Of a DNA stretch of 32,734 nucleotides, positions 18,478 to 30,567 are shown piece after piece. The position numbers were made by a program, and so were the translations under genes. The stretch is from Mnemiopsis leidyi (Eukaryota > Ctenophora > Tentaculata > Lobata > Bolinopsidae), in assembly GCA_000226015.1 (NCBI GenBank), contig JH152737.1, positions 1-32,734 on the forward strand. The letters are read 5' to 3'. The notes beneath the pieces are model-generated. The model ran no database searches. It had not been told where the DNA came from and saw only the letters and a list, made by a program, of their open reading frames with translations. The stretch's first letter is position 1. Each line of letters starts with the position of its first letter.

Positions 18478-20896
18478 TGCGCCCTTTTGAAAATCAGTTT
18501 GATATTTCTGTAAAGTACCTCTATCAGGCCATCAGTCTATAAGTCATGAACAGTTGTACTGAAGGATAATTCTCAAATCTCATGTTTAGGCACAAATCAA
18601 GCATGTTCATTTTTCCAAAATCTATACACGCTCGCACAGATACTCTCGTGTGCCGCGCATTTTCGCGCGAGATGTGGGAAGCTTTTTCTAATTGCTTTGT
18701 CGCAGCGTCCGCCGTAATGTGATCTCATGGAGCTAAATTACCGTATTGGATCATAGAACTTAATCGGATTTAATTGCTGACGTTTATTATCATTTGAGTT
18801 AGCGATTCAGTTCGCTTAAGGATTTAGTCTAAAGCTAAAGCGGATAGAACCACTTAAATCGTTAATCATTACTAAAAGGGGTTTGCGATTCCACTTTCAG
18901 ACTGTATCCATAACGGAATGGACAATAACCGCCAGTTATGCTCAAGCGGAAGGGCTGGGACCGCCATTTGATCTTCAAGCAGTAGTGTATTTGATAGGTG
19001 TAGTACTGCGACGACCAACGTCAGCTGGATTAGTGTCAGGAGGGCGTGAATGCGAGGTAAGCATGTTGTTCAAGAGTTCAGGAGATAGCACTTCCACAGG
19101 CACAATTTGAGATTGTTGCTGAGAGATCGTTGCTAAGGATATTTCGGCCTTCGTGCAAGGATAAACTTGAAAGAAGACATTGCGAAGAGGGGTACCGCTA
19201 TCTAATGAATGAGAGAACAAGATCTCAAGCTTGCGAACCGACAGTCTCACATAACGCTCATCAGTTACAAGACACGTTTTGTTTTCGAAATGGTGTCAAG
19301 CGAGGCGTTTACTCGCCACGTGATTTGGATGCTTAATGAGATCACGTGGGCGTTTTCCCAATCAAAATGTATAAAGTCCGTTATGTAATGCAGATCGCAA
19401 GCTTTCCAGCCGGATTACCCCGTGTTTTATGAATCGTATAAAAGATTCCAAAAAACAAGTAAGACAGTCGTATCCTCATTTTAAGAAAATTATAACATCA
19501 CATTAAAGGAATTATAGTGACTACCACACTATTCGTGTACTTTCTAACTTGTTAATTTAGAATTAGATACTTAATTACGTTGAGGACAATGCGAACCAAA
19601 CGGACAAAAATTTTAACGGCGATTCAGTAGCGTACTCTTAATCTAATCGGCCCATATGAACGCCAAATAAATAATTGCTTCATATGATACCTCAAAATTT
19701 ATTCTAAGTCTAACTTGCTGCGTTACTTTTGGTAAATAATTTATTCTTAGCTCTGAAGCTGATTCTCAACATGCACTTTCCTTAAATAATAATCATGATA
19801 ATAATGTGACCAATATCTTTTGTTCAAGTGCTTCTTTCCGCTTCCTTTTCAGCATCATTTCATTTGAAGTGTAAGACACTTAGTCCGCCTGTCTTCGTCA
19901 GCCTCCTGAAATTATGATATTAGCAAAATTATACTTGACATTAGGGAAATTTAAAGAGTTAAGATTTCCAACTGCCCAGTTCCCGCTAAATCATTGTATC
20001 AGGAGGAAGTGGAAGAGGTAAAGTTAATGATTTCCACAATTTTCCAATACAGTGCAGAATGACAGAGGCCAGCAGAGACGCAACCTGTAATTCCCGGTTT
20101 CGGCGGGGTCACATAGCATGACGTGTCAATGTTGTGTGATCCAAGTTTTGGTGGAGATCGGTTGGCCATCTATAACATAAGAACCTATAGGCCTCTCACA
20201 AATTTGTCCCATAAAAGGAGAGGGCCAGTTCAGCCTGTTGACAAGGTCACGTGACCTGAAAGTTTTTATTACGTGTAATCTGGTAAACGAGATCCTATGG
20301 ATCACATACCTAAGAGCGGGCAGATCCTTTAGTTAAAAACATGTAGCATGCTGTCAGGCAGAGCATCGTAACATTACCTACGGCTACAGTCAAGTCCTCT
20401 CGCACGCAATTAATTGTAATTGCGTGCGGGTATATTATACTATAAAATTCTAAAGTTCGTAATTGTGTAATTGGAGGGGCCGTTATTCCATCTTCTCGGA
20501 TCTCCCAATTAAACCATGCTATATAACTATCCTGATAAGAATACACGAGAGGCTTGACACCAGTTCAGAACACGATCGTGTATCAGCATGACGTGTCACA
20601 TACTCCGATTGCACGATACGACGATCTGTCTAGATCAATTAAGAGTCGGACAAGGCCATGGGATATGAGCTTTCAATAGCAGGTACCGGCACACGTGACA
20701 TTTTGGTAATGGTATCTCTTCGCCATGTGACACCGTGATAGAGCCTTAAAATGCAAGCTGACAGCTCATACACACGTGTAATGATATAGGTAACGTAACC
20801 ACGACATTCATTCACAGTGAAACGATTGATCTAGAGCTTACTGACTATCAAAAGTGTATACAGAACGTTGGATCCATTGTAACAGTTCTAAATCCC
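18478..20896. promoter_or_regulatory. Gene-free stretch with clustered CACGTG sites and palindromes
   Basis: No convincing exon was found on either strand. CACGTG occurs at 19317-19322, 19343-19348, 20248-20253, 20692-20697 and 20773-20778. The third lies in the 14-bp palindrome AGGTCACGTGACCT (20244-20257). AGCATGACGTGTCA is present twice (20115-20128 and 20585-20598). A 12-bp-stem palindrome (CGCACGCAATTA) is at 20401-20428. These look like binding sites for bHLH- or bZIP-type factors, which is inference. Confidence 0.35.
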
Positions 20897-23800
20897 TTAA
20901 GGAGTAATTGTGTAGTCTTCTCCAGTCACCAGATCTCCGTTTACCCCCGACTTGGTCCAGGTGGTTGCCCCCAGAGTGTCTCCTCGGAAAATACAAGTCA
21001 GAGTGGCGGAGGCAGCTCCGTCCACTGTGCTTGTGGAGGAAGCGCCTGGGGCTACGTCCCGGACAAACTGTTCAAACTCTGCACTTTTTACAGTAGTATA
21101 GCCGCCACTGTATGCTACCTGATGAAAATGTTTTTAAATTTTGTGCAGATAATCTTGAATTAACAATTTGTAATATGTACTGTAAATTAATCAAAATCTA
21201 CCGCAATAATTTATCAATCCTGAACTGTTCTTGATAGTGCTAATACTGATACAGTTTAGACTGATACGAGTTCAATCGTATAATTCAAGATCGGACAAAT
21301 AAAATCAACAATGAAAACAAAACATGACATATTCAGGATTCTGAAGAATTAGCGGATAACTCAACATAGTGCTACTCGTGGGCCTCAAGATGCTGGATTT
21401 TTACCTCGCATGTGTACTTTCCGCTGTCTGAAGGAGCAACTTTAGCAACGCTGTATGTGTAGGTGGTCTCCGAGGCTTTTTCTGTTTTGCTCGTGATGTC
21501 TGTCGTGTCATGTTCCCTGAAACAAGTATAGTTAAGTACATAAAAACAGTAATGGACATCAATCTTGTATGTATACAAGAACGAATTAAATAGTGCATCT
21601 TATGTAAAAAACTCGAACTGGATTTGGATTAAGTCCTACCAAGTTAACGCCGCGACAGTATGTTTAAATAAACCTTCAACCTACCAAGTAACGGTGGGGG
21701 TTGATCCAGTGGGTGCGGCAGTGAAAGTACAGGTTAACGTCACAGGGCTAGCGTTCGATACAGTCGCATCACTTGACGTTATGACCGCTGAAACAGACAG
21801 AATTTTCGCAATTATTGTGCAATCTTATTATCAATTTGAACGTCCCGTTTTTATTTAAAGTTTTCCATTTAAAGTTATTAACTAAAAATTCAGAAGAATT
21901 CAGACATGCCATTTAATGGCTATTCAGTCCTGACATACCTATCGACTATTGAGTCAATTAAGTACAATCCTGCAACTGATATAATCTCTGATTAATTATC
22001 AACTGCCAAACTAATAAAGACGTTAATGTCCTATTGGAGATTATACACACAACAAAAACACATAATCGGTTTGTCACATTCAGAGAGCTCAGGAAATTGT
22101 TTCAGATAATTGTCCAGTGTTACATTAATCGTCAAGTTTTATAATTATATTAACCACGCAGTATAGTATACTCATGTCTTTATTCGAATAAAATGGCGCT
22201 TGTTTGGTTCCTTTGAGATGAAGTTTTTCATCTCTTCTACTTTCTATGTTCAATCCTTTATGCTCTACTACTGTCGGAATCTAGGTGAACACAGTTTTCG
22301 TTGCTGCCCGTCTTTCAATGTTTTAACTGTACCCACAACTTGCTTAACAGAATCAGAACTACCACTTTAATAGGTCTTGGGTTCTCAGTCTCTGCTCTAA
22401 AAACACCAAGTCTTCGTTAACTAAGCACTTGGTGCTTATCTTCTTCTTCGCTTAACGCTGCAGTAGTAAGTGAGTTACTTCATTAGAAGCGTGCTCATCT
22501 TCTTCAGTTCTTCGATTATAGTTTTCATTGAAAAAAGAGAGAAATGAGTTTGGATTTGTTCTCGATACTTTCTAAATGAAGCTGGTCAATTTCTCCCGCC
22601 GCTGTCTTGTAGAGTGCAATTTTCGAACTAAGCAGTTTAAACAGTTTATTAACACACTTTGCGAGTGGGTCTTTTTATGGTCATAAGAACAGCATGATTC
22701 ACATCTCCGATATCGATGAATTTTGCTTCCATAAATATAAACATTGACGCTGAAGTCAGATCTTCCTCGAAGCCATGCAGAGATTCCACAGAGTAAGCCA
22801 ATAAGAGAAAAAAATCAATAGAAAAGCTTATCGTACCTAATCGATAGACAAGCTAAGCGAATCCTACTGCATCTAATCGACTTTACTGAACTAATAAGAA
22901 ATAGGAATATTATTAATTCACAAGTCACAAAGCTTATAATTTGTCTAACGAAGATTCAGGATAGATTAAATAACGAAGAGGTAGGGTATAAAGTGTGACT
23001 TACGAAGAGCTAGGATAGCTAGTGTCTGAACAGATTGCGTCTCGATATTATCGCTGGTGTACTTAGTTTTACAGGTGTAAGCAGCGGCATCCGATGCAAC
23101 GATCGTCTCGAGGTTTAATGTCGTTGTTAAACTAAAAGATTCTGTACTGTAGGCCCCAGGAGTCACTGCAATGTAACTGGAATTAAACTTGGACTGACCG
23201 AGTTACCGGGAAAATTTATAATTTTATCGCCATGAACATACCCGACAAGATTTTATACATCAACATTTTACCTGTAAAAAAAGTTGGATAAATGTAAGAA
23301 GTTTCGGCGTAACTTTTTTAGAAAAGGTTCAACTTCAATTATGGGGGTGGTTCGTGTCAAAAATACCTGTAAGTTCGCCCGCATTTGTTGCTAGAGCTGT
23401 TGTTGAACCATCTTTGAACCATTGGGTAGCTGCACCAGCCGTCATCGCCATGGCATCACCATAGAATACACAAGTTAGAGTAACAGATGCCGTACCGATG
23501 GAGGCGTGTGTAGTCGCGGCATCACTCTTTCCTCGAACTTCCAAACTTTTGGTTTGTCTGCCAGTGTAACTGTAAGGGGTAGCTACTCCGGTATATTCCA
23601 CTTTACAGGAGTAGACCCCGCTGTCAGATCCTGCCACATTAGCGATTGTGTAGGTCAGTTCGGAAACTCCCCCGCTGGGCGGCTCCTCCTTTAGCTTCGT
23701 TCCAGACCTGTACCACGTGACCTTGGTGGCGCCAGTTGCTTCGAACTGGCAGGTTATGGAAAATTCAGCCCCAGCACTAAGCTTCGCTGTAGTAGCATCC

Positions 23801-25433
23801 TTGATACCGGTCACATCTGTTACAATTAAGTGTTGGAAAAAGCGATTTTGAAGAACTATAAAAAAAGATTCAAGTATATATTGATTTATCAAGCAGATAT
23901 TAATTTATCAAGCAGATATTGATATATCATTATCAAAAGCCAAACTCTCTTAGAGATATCGCCCTGTAAAAACATTGGCCTGTTTTTAATGGGTTTTCAA
24001 ATGATTTTTCGCAAAGGTGCAAGAATTTATCCCTCCTTTCATCTACGGACCTACGGTTACCCCTAGAAAAAGAATCTATAGTTGCCAATTGACTCACCGT
24101 AAACTTTAACAGCCACTACTTTCTCCAACATCTTAGGCTCATACACTGAGCTCCATTTGGCTTCGCACTTGAAACTTTTTTGGTGATTTGTCTCGGTAGC
24201 AGTTGTTATTTGCAACGTTGAAGTTTTCTGGTTATTGGCGTAAGAGCTCGGCTCGGATGCTACTCCGACGAGTGGACTACCATCAGAATTGAGCCACTTG
24301 AAGGAATCGGGTTCATCGCCTGTCACGGTGCACGCTATATCTAGACTTCCACCAACCTCAACGTGCAGGTAAGATGCCTCGGTGGTAATTAAAGTTCTGA
24401 TGTTCAAATCTATGCCGGTTGACGGATTAGGCTCAACGTCAACATTAGATCTGTCTATATCGTAAGTTGCTTTGCATTTGTACTTTCCCGTATCGGCAAT
24501 GGTTGCGCTGGTGATGACGTAGCGACTTCTCTGAGTATCTCCACAGTTGTCACCCTCGGAAACATGTTGTTGTTGCGTTGGTGTCAGAGCTACTGAGTCT
24601 TTAAACCAGGTGATAGTGGGAGTTCCAGTAGCGGTATTTTGTTCGTAGTTACAGGTCACCGTAACTTTGTCTCCATTTGTCGCTGCTTCTCTATTTATCG
24701 CCATGACAACGTCTGAGGAGTTGTCAGCTAAGTATTGAAGAATTCATGGCAGTTTTTGATGTAAGTTCATTGTAGAATATGGAGATGGTCTATCAGTCAA
24801 TGGTATTACTTAACATCATAACATGAACTGCTAAAGAATCTTGACCAATGCCTGAGTGGTTAATTCGAATATAAGTGAAACTAAGATAAATCTTACCAAG
24901 GACAGTCAAGGCAACTGGAGTTGGAGAGGTGACGGTCGATGTAGCTCCTCCATCTGTGTACTCAGCAGAGCAGGTGTAACTCCCGGAGTCAGATACGGCG
25001 ATTGCTGCAACGGTATAGATAGAAACACTTAGATCTCCTTCTGCAGTTCCATCTGAGACCGATCCTTCTTGGGTGCTCGTAAATTCATTCCCATTCTGCA
25101 TCCACTTCAGTGAGCTTTTTTTGTAGTTGAGAGTTGTGTATTTACAGGTGATCTTGAGCTGAGTTCCTCTAATTAAAGGGTTGGTTGCAGCAGGGTCAGA
25201 GCTTACGGTGACACTCTCTGAAACGTTACAATTTGAGTTTTGTTCGTTTCATTGTATTGCAGATACTAGATTGTCTTTCCTTACAAAGCATATGACGAAA
25301 CTTTTAACATAACTTTTAACATAAACTTTTAACATAACTGAAAACTGCAATTTAATTGGAACATACCCCCGGCGAAAGATCCAGAGGCGATAAGGCTTGT
25401 TACAAAAAGCGCCCAAAACATTTTACGTTTCAT
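20897..25433 (-). CDS. Secreted multi-Ig-domain protein, eight exons
   Basis: Exons by hand: 25433-25367, 25217-24897, 24712-24098, 23816-23367, 23165-23004, 21787-21685, 21516-21405, 21118-20897. All junctions are GT/AG and the sum is exactly 684 codons (683 aa), phases 1,1,1,1,1,2,0. Exon 1 is a signal peptide (KMFWALFVTSLIASGSFA). Exon 2 holds Ig1; exon 3 Ig2 and Ig3 with no intron between them; exon 4 Ig4 and half of Ig5; exon 5 the rest of Ig5; exons 6-7 Ig6; exon 8 only the first half of Ig7, ending at TAA (20899-20897). Typical signatures are Cys, then Trp (TWFKD, TWYRSG), then DSG-x-Y-x-C. No membrane anchor is seen. Exon 8 may be an incomplete end, or a further exon may be missed or lost. 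Probably a cell-surface or secreted recognition protein; the specific family is not identified. Confidence 0.85.
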
Positions 25434-25700
25434 CCAATTTCAATTCTAAAGAATTCGAAATAAAAAACTCTTAAGTTTTGGCGATCGTTTGTTTTTAAAT
25501 CTATTTTAAACCGTCAAAATTTTGACTGAAACACAAAGTTTTAGAATTATTTTGACTATTGGTAGTAACGTCAGAACCACAAGAAGTCGGAAATGTGCGA
25601 TTAACAATGAACTTGTAAAACTATTAACCTAGATGACTTTCATAACTAACAACAACTATAAGGGTCATTACTATAGTATTGATCTGACACGTATGATCTT

Positions 25701-25764
25701 ATAGTAATTCTAATGAACCGGATCACAGATACGACGAACTGACCCCTCATATAGGACATAGGTA
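25701..25764. repeat. 64-bp direct repeat, copy 2
   Basis: Partner of 18405-18468, same orientation, upstream of the Ig gene's first exon. Not found elsewhere in the window. Confidence 0.8.
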
Positions 25765-26159
25765 TTCGCTATAATGTATTTCATTTTGTTTAAAGTTGAA
25801 CGATATCGATAAGGTGCTGTGCCCGAACAACTGAACCAATTGTGATGTCAAAAGTACCATGTATTGCGAGACGCTATATGATCTGACTTCTCATCTCAGG
25901 ACTTCTGTGGAATTAAAACATTCTTAAGACCAATGTCGCTCTTTATATGATAACACGGAATCAATATAATTAATCGGACGCAAAATGCAAAGCGTGCCTC
26001 CAGCAAGAAAAGCCACAATGCAATCACTTATCTGTATCCTTTACTGTGAAATTGCAATGATTAATCAGGCTGTCACCATCGGATTCGCCACCAAATTTTA
26101 CTTAAAATTGCTAGTCTAACTTTTTATCTTGCCCTTATACATTATTATTATTTGTTGTT

Positions 26160-26380
26160 GGGCCCAGGGGGGGTTGAGAGGAGGTCGTATACCATACTTC
26201 ATGTTAGGGCATTAAGGCCTTTAAAGTTTAAAGGCCCTCAGATTTAATTTTTATATTGCCTAACCCGATGAGATCCAAAATTTGTTATGCAACACTTCAT
26301 ACAGTCAATTTTTTCCGTGCCCATGGGCTCAACAATTTTCAGGTTAAGTTTCTTCTCTGGGGTGTCTGCCACCACTCTAA
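26160..26380. repeat. Dispersed repeat unit, related to 28150-28570
   Basis: Shares GTCGTATACCA(T/C)ACTTCAT and a TCT(G)GGGTG(G)...GCCACCAC block with 28403-28570 in the same order and orientation. It also shares a GGCCTTTAAA...TTTAAAGGCC segment and a 'tagcc-taa' block with the array around 28100-28320. Copies are diverged. Confidence 0.65.
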
Positions 26381-27311
26381 TCGAAAATGGCGCGACTCTC
26401 AAATAACAGCCTTTACTTATAGGTCGCATACTCGCATACTCTATTGTTGAAGGGCTTAGTGGATGGACTTAGTAATAGTGATCAATGATCGTCACACTTA
26501 GGTTGATGTGAGCTGAGAACTGTTATAGTGTGGAAGCTAGGATATCTCCGGACCAATTCAATTGATGTCGGCCAGTAATGTTCACTTAGTTAATACTGCA
26601 AACAATCCCCCCTTGGGCAATCGGCACGTGTATCTGTAGAGTAGCTAATAGCTAGTTTAACGGTATGATCGTATGAGAAAATCATTGCATCATTCTTACT
26701 ATCTAGAGCACAGGAGTAGAATCGATCGATGTATGCAATATTATGAGCCAAGGTTGAATATTACCATCAAGTTCAACAATTGTTGCTTTCAGTTTCATAG
26801 TCATACGATCAGTAAAGATCGAAGACTTGGGGCGGGAAACTATAAATATAAGGACTATAAACGATAAAATCGACAAACTCTATTGTTGTGGTCAAACACG
26901 GCAAAGCTACACAAACTTCCTTTATATACAACAGCTGTGCCTCTACAAAAGCAAATCGATAATTATTCTATGGGTAACCATGGAAATAGAACAACAGTAT
27001 AAATAGTCGATGTTGGGTCTATTACGAAGATCTGTCTCCCTATGGCAACAAAACATTGTGTAGATAACGTAGACTACCAATTAGAAAACTGCAGATTGAA
27101 ATTTCGTGTGTATGGTGACGATCCTACTGATTGTAATCGCTATTATTGAGACATTTTTTCTGATGTAATCTTTGGAGCAAAAAAGATCCGAGTTTGTTTG
27201 GAGCCAAATGGAAAGATTTCACGTGAACAACATAGGACGTTTTACAGGACCCATTGCGCGCCGACAGGACCGATTTACATGCCTTTTCATATGCCGGCGC
27301 ACAATGAATCC

Positions 27312-27368
27312 CATTTAAACGTCCTATGTTGTACACACTTTGTGTGTACAACATAGGACGTTTAAATG
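27312..27368. repeat. Perfect 27-bp-stem hairpin
   Basis: CATTTAAACGTCCTATGTTG... (27312-27338) is perfectly complementary to 27342-27368 with a 3-base TTT loop. A third copy of the arm, ACAACATAGGACGTTTTA, lies at 27225-27242. A perfect palindrome this long is either very young or functional. It may be two ends of a palindromic mobile element. Confidence 0.85.
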
Positions 27369-27714
27369 CTGACGTAAGTCGTAAATAGAACTCCGAAGAA
27401 TGAAAATATAAGTATAACATGTACAGTTGAGTTGATAAACTGAAGACATATAACTGACAGTTAACTTCAAGGGGCTAAATGATAGCACAGTTGGACGATG
27501 GGTTTATGTGGAGGCGGAGCTATTTGCGAATGGTTATGGATAACCATGGTTTAATAAACAAATGTTCTACAAATAGTAGAATAAGTGGGGTCAGATTTCC
27601 TTATTAATATTAAGAGCTTAAGGGAGGTTACAACACGTCGCAAAACGTAAAGCGTGCCTCCAGCCAGAAAAGATACGTGGTTTCAGATTCCCTGTAATTT
27701 TAAGTTAAAGATAC

Positions 27715-28110
27715 TCATTTTTCGGCTTCGAAACTATAAAATTCGGATTCATCGTGTTATTTTACGTCCAAATACTGGTCTAATTCTTTTCCTAGCTCAA
27801 AGTTGAAAATTTCCATTTTGGGGCCTTATAAGGTTTCACGTGATGTTTTTTGGATTTGAAACTATCGAATTCTGATTCCCCGTCAAATTTTACATCAAAA
27901 TACTGGTCTTACTTTTTTCCTAGGTCAAAGTTGAAAATTTCAATTTTGGGGCCTTAAGGGCCTTATAAGGGGTCACTTCAGGGGTCACGTGATGCTTTAT
28001 CGGCTCCGAAACTATCAAATTCAGATTCGTCAAATTTTACGTCAAAATACTTGTCTAACTTTTCTTTTAGCTCAAAGTTGAAAATTTTTATTTCTAGGGC
28101 CTTAAAGGCT
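27715..28110. repeat. Tandem array of about 125-140 bp units (three diverged copies)
   Basis: Units begin near 27718, 27845 and 27990. Each contains CGAAACTAT(A/C)(A/G)AATTC, TTTTAC(G/A)TC(A/C)AAATAC, AG(C/G)TCAAAGTTGAAAATTT and a GGGCCTTA block. Copies two and three are preceded by CACGTGATG. Confidence 0.75.
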
Positions 28111-28149
28111 TTTAATTTTAAAGGCCCTTAAAGGCCTTCAGAACAAATT

Positions 28150-28570
28150 TTTACATAGCCTAAGCCACAGAACCCGCTAAAATCTACAATATCTGAAATT
28201 TTCATGACATCTATTTCCGTTTGGACTCCAATTCGTCCCCCGATTTGAAGACTTTATTGGGCCTTTTTTAGGGCCTTTAGAGGGGTCGGAGCGAATTTCA
28301 ACATAGCCTTAGCCACAAAACGTGATGAAATCTACCTTGTCTGAAACTTTCAAGTCTCTATCTCTTTCCGTTTAGGCTCCAATTCGTTTGCAAAAAAGCG
28401 TCGTGGGGGGAGGGTCGTATACCACACTTCATATTGTCATACTAGGGGGGTGGCAAAATTTTTTTTTTGAACCCGGACTAAAATTTGACGAAAAATCGAT
28501 TGAGAATAGACTCGAGGTTCAACATTTTTTGGTTCAGTGTCTTTTCTGGGGTGGTTGCCACCACCCTAAT
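28150..28570. repeat. Second repeat array (two units plus dispersed-repeat part)
   Basis: Units at about 28154-28240 and 28302-28390 share CATAGCCT(A/T)AGCCACA, GAAATCTAC-like, TCTGAAA(C/A)TTTC, TCCGTTT(G/A)G and CTCCAATTCGT. From 28403 the sequence matches the repeat at 26160-26380. Confidence 0.7.
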
Positions 28571-28736
28571 TATGTAGTCAGACTCATAGATCAAGTTATC
28601 AGTCTGAATCAAAGGTCAAAACGGCCAGAAAATGATTTAGTTTTGCCGAAAATGTTTTCTGGTTGTGGTTTAGTTAAAGTTGCAATACGAATTTAACTAA
28701 ATCAATACTTCTGTCATAGGAGTATAACAAATAGGA

Positions 28737-28811
28737 CGAGATTGTCTCCGTCTACCGTTCTAACGAAACGTTCAGCTTCGAGCTGAGAGAGTCGGGTATC
28801 ACCGCGACAAA
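28737..28811 (-). repeat. About 70-bp mobile repeat, copy 1
   Basis: Nearly the same sequence (GACGAGATT...CCGTCTACCGTTCTAA... to GAGTCGGGTATCACCGCGACA) occurs at 30498-30567, where it interrupts a non-LTR RT coding region. It contains a small CAGCT-TCG-AGCTG hairpin. A short related piece lies at 31238-31256. Confidence 0.7.
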
Positions 28812-29374
28812 GGACTAGAAGTATATCAACTGCTTTTGAAACATTGAATTTCTTGGATGTTATTTGACTGATTCATGACTGTCTAAAGTTTATTAAAGGA
28901 ATTTTGTCATTTACTTTATCTAGATGACGAATCCATGAAATTAAAAGTTAGCCTGCCAAACTTTAACGCTTGCGGCTGGGCTTGTATATCCGAATTCCCT
29001 GATCACTAAAGTTGAGCGCAACTCTAAATACGGATTATAAAAATATGTTAAACAAGTAATGAAAGCTAAGGGGTTCCGTGCAGTTCAATCTTTAGTGCGA
29101 CCTTTACATATATATACGTATAGTGGATGAATCGGCAGATATAGAAGCTGTTGATCACTAGCCGTTTCTTACATCAAATGTGGTGGTGATTAGTGACTTC
29201 AACGACTGAATTGATGGGGCTCAAACTCTGAGCGGTCTGGACGTTGCTATAGTAACGCTATCATCAGACTTCGATCGGGGCTAAATAGAGATATGTAATC
29301 ATTTGTGAAGAGATAAGCGTTAGCTCCATTCCTAATGACGAAACTTGTTGAACTGTGCATTATGATTATTCCAT
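28812..29374. other. Unassigned stretch
   Basis: No gene or repeat recognised. Confidence 0.4.
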
Positions 29375-30115
29375 TATTACTTTACTTTATATAACTTTAT
29401 TCAAATCAAAAATAGAACATAAAGAACATCTTGATGAATGATGATCTGATAAGTCACCAAGAGAAAGAAAATACCACTTAAATCTTGCTAAGTTCTCTCC
29501 ATTGTCTCCTTATATCTAAAGCAAAATTTCTTAAATAATACAAATCGTCTGTATTTACAAGTCTTATATTTCTGTCTCTTCAGTCAGTTAAAATAGTCTT
29601 AAATAAATTTGACTGGTGTCTACCGACTCTACCTTTCATGACACTATGACTCTCTACTGCGAAGTGTAATGCTAGCTGTGCGGGTGAGTTGTTATCACTA
29701 CGCCAAGCAATCTCCACCGTGCACATCTAACACGCTCACTCAAAGGAACAGCGTTACAGCGTTTGTAAAGAGTCTTATTTCTGATGATGTTAGGGTAGGT
29801 CATACTGATGATCCTTCGCAGATGATTTCTGTGGCAAACGTCAAGATTATGAAGTAGCTGTTTAGATTCTGCCCAACTGTTGCAATTAGTCGAGTTTTCA
29901 AGGGTATGCGTTTACCCTGTTCCCAGACTTTGTTGTCGTTCTGAAAAGCACTGTTTGCAAGTACACATCGTCTATTGACATCTACAAGCTGCTACACAGT
30001 TTAGAGCCTAATAAAATAGAAGACCTTCAAGGTTTCTGCCTCTGAGTGGTTCTCCCTTGTCATCAACTTCATTCTTGTCAGCCAGATAGAGGTGTGTGAA
30101 CTCAGTTTTTGACTC

Positions 30116-30418
30116 GTTGACGAATAGATTCCACTCTTCTAAATATATCTCTTTACATATCGGCTACAAATACTCGTTGACGAATAGATTCCACTCTTCT
30201 AAATATATCTCTTTACATATCGGCTACAAATACTCTAGGTTGACGAATAGATTCCACTCTTCTAAATATATCTCTTTACATATCGGCTACAAATACTCGT
30301 TGACGAATAGATTCCACTCTTCTAAATATATCTCTTTACATATCGGCTACAAATACTCGTTGACGAATAGATTCCACTCTTCTAAATATATCTCTTTACA
30401 TATCGGCTACAAATACTC
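30116..30418. repeat. Minisatellite, five 60-bp units inside the dead RT
   Basis: Five essentially identical 60-bp units (GTTGACGAATAGATTCCACT...) start at 30116, 30176, 30239, 30299 and 30359. A TAG triplet lies between units 2 and 3 and after unit 5. Each unit is the minus-strand RT segment just downstream of YADD. The plus-strand repeat peptide is an artefact of the 60-bp period. There are no spacers, so it is not a CRISPR-type array. Confidence 0.92.
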
Positions 30419-30497
30419 TAGGTTGCTCTGCTCCTCATCTACAAAGTCAACATCGTCTGCATACTCTCATTCAAGAGGCAACGGGTTCTCTGCAATT

Positions 30498-30567
30498 TGA
30501 CGAGATTATATCCGTCTACCGTTCTAAAGTTCAGCTTTAGCTGCGTGAGTCGGGTATCACCGCGACA
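30498..30567 (-). repeat. About 70-bp mobile repeat, copy 2, inserted in the RT
   Basis: Splits the RT coding sequence between the G-x-x-Q-G region and the YADD box. Flanking RT sequence resumes on both sides (ATAGCAGAT before, AATTGCAGA after, a possible imperfect target duplication). Confidence 0.65.

Larger units (their letters stand above)
25434..27311. other. Upstream of the Ig gene, repeat-bearing intergenic DNA
   Basis: No credible gene. It holds the 64-bp repeat, a short repeat at about 25977-26014 (GCGTGCCTCCAGC...) seen again at about 27637-27674, and a repeat unit at about 26160-26380 related to 28150-28570. The Ig gene promoter should lie near 25434-25700; no clear TATA box was recognised. 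Confidence 0.5.

Noticed and set aside
21565..21858. Plus-strand frame of 97 codons
   Set aside because: Antisense shadow of Ig exon 6, whose minus-strand reading has splice sites and an Ig signature.
30116..30418. CRISPR-like array
   Set aside because: Head-to-tail tandem units with no unique spacers, in eukaryotic DNA.
30096..30500. Plus-strand protein with five 20-residue repeats
   Set aside because: A by-product of the 60-bp minisatellite; the minus strand holds the recognisable RT sequence.
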